Of a stretch of 6,218 nucleotides of DNA, positions 5,458 through 6,218 are shown in pieces. Each line of letters begins with the position of its first letter. The first letter of the stretch is position 1. The DNA lies in contig QMMS01000268.1 in the NCBI GenBank assembly GCA_003647375.1, positions 1-6,218 of the forward strand, read 5' to 3'. The notes under the pieces were generated by a model. That model was not told the DNA's origin. It made no database searches and was given only the letters and a program-made list of their open reading frames with translations. The translations under genes were made by a program, and so were the position numbers. The stretch is from Deltaproteobacteria bacterium. GTDB taxonomy: Bacteria > Desulfobacterota > Desulfobacteria > Desulfobacterales > B30-G6.

Positions 5458-5483
5458 GTTTTAATAGAACCCTAAATTAATAT
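5456..5483 (+). promoter_or_regulatory. Candidate sigma70-type promoter for the canonical rubredoxin
   Basis: TTGTTT at 5456-5461 and TAATAT at 5478-5483 are separated by 16 bases, in the 93-base AT-rich gap before the canonical rubredoxin (start 5509). The position gives a short leader ending in the GAGGAGG ribosome-binding site at 5498-5504. It is a reasonable but unproven match. Confidence 0.35.
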
Positions 5484-5508
5484 TTTTTTCAAATTAAGAG
5501 GAGGAATA

Positions 5509-5667
5509 ATGGATAAATATGTATGTACCATCTGTGGCTATGTGTATGACCCTGCAGAAGGGGATCCCGACAACGATGTGGCGGCCGGAACAAAATGGGA
5601 AGATGTACCGGATGACTGGGAATGCCCGATCTGCGGTGCTTCCAAGGATGATTTCGAAAAAGAATAA
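5509..5667 (+). CDS. rub: Rubredoxin, canonical type, 52 aa
   Basis: A textbook rubredoxin of 52 residues, starting [19 protein letters not shown]. The Fe(Cys)4 site is Cys6-x2-Cys9 and Cys39-x2-Cys42 in [12 protein letters not shown], with the usual acidic surface and the [12 protein letters not shown] segment before the second knuckle. It is a cytoplasmic one-electron carrier. In Desulfovibrio gigas the rubredoxin gene is next to the gene for rubredoxin:oxygen oxidoreductase, and the same order is seen here: the flavodiiron gene starts 187 bases downstream. A terminator in that gap suggests separate or only partly shared transcription. The start is set by the strong Shine-Dalgarno GAGGAGG at 5498-5504. 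It is the direct neighbour of the CX4C rubredoxin, giving the locus two different rubredoxins in tandem. Confidence 0.96.
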   Translation: MDKYVCTICGYVYDPAEGDPDNDVAAGTKWEDVPDDWECPICGASKDDFEKE

Positions 5668-5672
5668 TAACC

Positions 5673-5689
5673 TCGCCTGGGGCGATTTT
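5673..5689 (+). terminator. Rho-independent terminator after rubredoxin
   Basis: TCGCC-TGG-GGCGA forms a 5-bp GC-rich stem with a 3-base loop, followed at once by TTTT (5686-5689). It begins six bases after the rubredoxin stop. The stem is short and the T run brief, so termination may be partial. Confidence 0.6.
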
Positions 5690-5713
5690 ATGTGATGCGG
5701 CTTCTCCGCTATT
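5686..5713 (+). repeat. Copy 2 of the dispersed hairpin repeat following a terminator
   Basis: This segment matches 24 of 28 bases of 3772-3799 and keeps a hairpin, GCGG-CTTCT-CCGC at 5697-5709. As in copy 1, it starts with the T run that ends a terminator and closes with CCGCTATT. Confidence 0.7.
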
Positions 5714-5757
5714 TATTGTAAACAGCTTGTCTTTGCTTGCATTCAAACAATAGGCTC

Positions 5758-5828
5758 GCAGGTGCACAGGTTTACCTGCTGTTGTCCGGCAGGCCGGAAA
5801 ATATCGTATCTAAACCGGCGTTTACCTG
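5758..5828 (+). promoter_or_regulatory. Leader of the flavodiiron gene with short palindromes and a direct repeat
   Basis: The 187-base gap before the flavodiiron gene holds several small symmetric elements: GCAGGT...ACCTGC (5758-5779), the palindrome CAGGT-TT-ACCTG (5767-5778), TCCGG-CAGG-CCGGA (5785-5798) and TAAAC-CGGC-GTTTA (5811-5824). The 9-mer GTTTACCTG occurs twice, at 5770-5778 and 5820-5828, exactly 50 bases apart. The density suggests operator sites or a structured leader for oxygen-responsive control, but no known regulator consensus is recognised and no clear -35/-10 pair stands out. Confidence 0.35.
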
Positions 5829-5854
5829 ACCAGGCCGTAAAAAGGGATTATAAA

Positions 5855-6218
5855 ATGATACCAGTTGAAATTGCCAAAGGCATTTACGATGTCGGCGTCA
5901 CGGATTGGAATATCCGTGATTTTCATGGATATTCCACCCACGCCGGCACCACGTACAACGCCTATTTAATCGTTGACGAAAAAATCGCATTGATCGACAC
6001 CGTCAAAAGCCACTTTGCCGATCAGCTTTTCAATAATATTGCCAAGGTTGTCGACCCGGCTAAAATTGACCTGGTCATCAGCAACCACACAGAGATGGAC
6101 CATTCCGGAAGCCTACCGCAGGTCATGCACCGTATTGGTGAGGACAAACCCCTCTACTGCTCCAAAATGGGGGCCAAAAACCTGCCTAAACACTTCCCCC
6201 ACAAATGGAATTACCAGC
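5855..6218 (+). CDS. roo: Flavodiiron protein (rubredoxin:oxygen oxidoreductase), N-terminal part, runs off the window
   Basis: The first 121 codons encode the beta-lactamase-like diiron domain of a flavodiiron protein. The start MIPVEIAKGIYDVGVTDW and the later HGYSTHAGTTYNAYLI (24-39) are typical of the family. The diiron ligand motif H-x-E-x-D-H is complete at His78, Glu80, Asp82 and His83 in NHTEMDHSG, the form seen in active enzymes. Family members reduce O2 to water (some reduce NO) in the cytoplasm, using an FMN in a C-terminal flavodoxin domain that must lie beyond this window, and rubredoxin as electron donor. The two rubredoxin genes just upstream fit that role. The start is preceded by AAAGGGAT at about 5841-5848. 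The rest of the protein, usually near 400 residues, cannot be judged here. Confidence 0.95.
   Translation, partial: MIPVEIAKGIYDVGVTDWNIRDFHGYSTHAGTTYNAYLIVDEKIALIDTVKSHFADQLFNNIAKVVDPAKIDLVISNHTEMDHSGSLPQVMHRIGEDKPLYCSKMGAKNLPKHFPHKWNYQ

Overview
The window looks like accessory chromosomal DNA of an anaerobic, probably sulfate-reducing member of the Desulfobacterota. The inference rests on gene content: the C-terminus of a desulfoferrodoxin-type superoxide reductase, several rubredoxins, a flavodiiron rubredoxin:oxygen oxidoreductase, a triheme c7-like cytochrome and a short-Q-loop cytochrome bd oxidase. No rRNA or other phylogenetic marker is present, so the assignment comes from families and not from a direct match. 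All supported genes are on the + strand.

Layout. (i) 1-934: the tail of a superoxide reductase; a broken ferritin (in-frame stop at the ferroxidase Glu position, distal half missing); a 50-residue seven-cysteine rubredoxin-like protein; a flavodoxin resembling the flavodoxin domain of flavodiiron proteins. (ii) 935-3777: a gap with a small inverted repeat, a 61-residue zinc-ribbon protein, then cydA and cydB, closed by a 16-bp-stem terminator. (iii) 3772-5161: a hairpin repeat, a secreted triheme cytochrome c, and a 323-residue two-domain protein joining an Isf-type iron-sulfur flavoprotein to an arsenate reductase/low-molecular-weight phosphatase domain. (iv) 5162-6218: a large inverted repeat directly before a rubredoxin with unusual CX4C spacing, a promoter-like region with a 16-bp palindrome, a canonical rubredoxin, a second terminator followed by a second copy of the hairpin repeat, a 187-base leader with short palindromes, and the start of a flavodiiron protein that runs off the window.

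How the genes fit together. The set reads as an oxygen and reactive-oxygen defence island. Superoxide reductase handles superoxide using rubredoxin electrons. The flavodiiron protein reduces O2 to water in the cytoplasm, also fed by rubredoxin. CydAB reduces O2 at the membrane. Isf-type flavoproteins have been described as reducing O2 and H2O2. The flavodoxin, three rubredoxin-type proteins and the cytochrome supply alternative electron carriers. The cluster-level function is inference from neighbourhood; the individual family calls rest on visible motifs. No stretch of more than 300 bases lacks a gene; the longest gap is 5668-5854.
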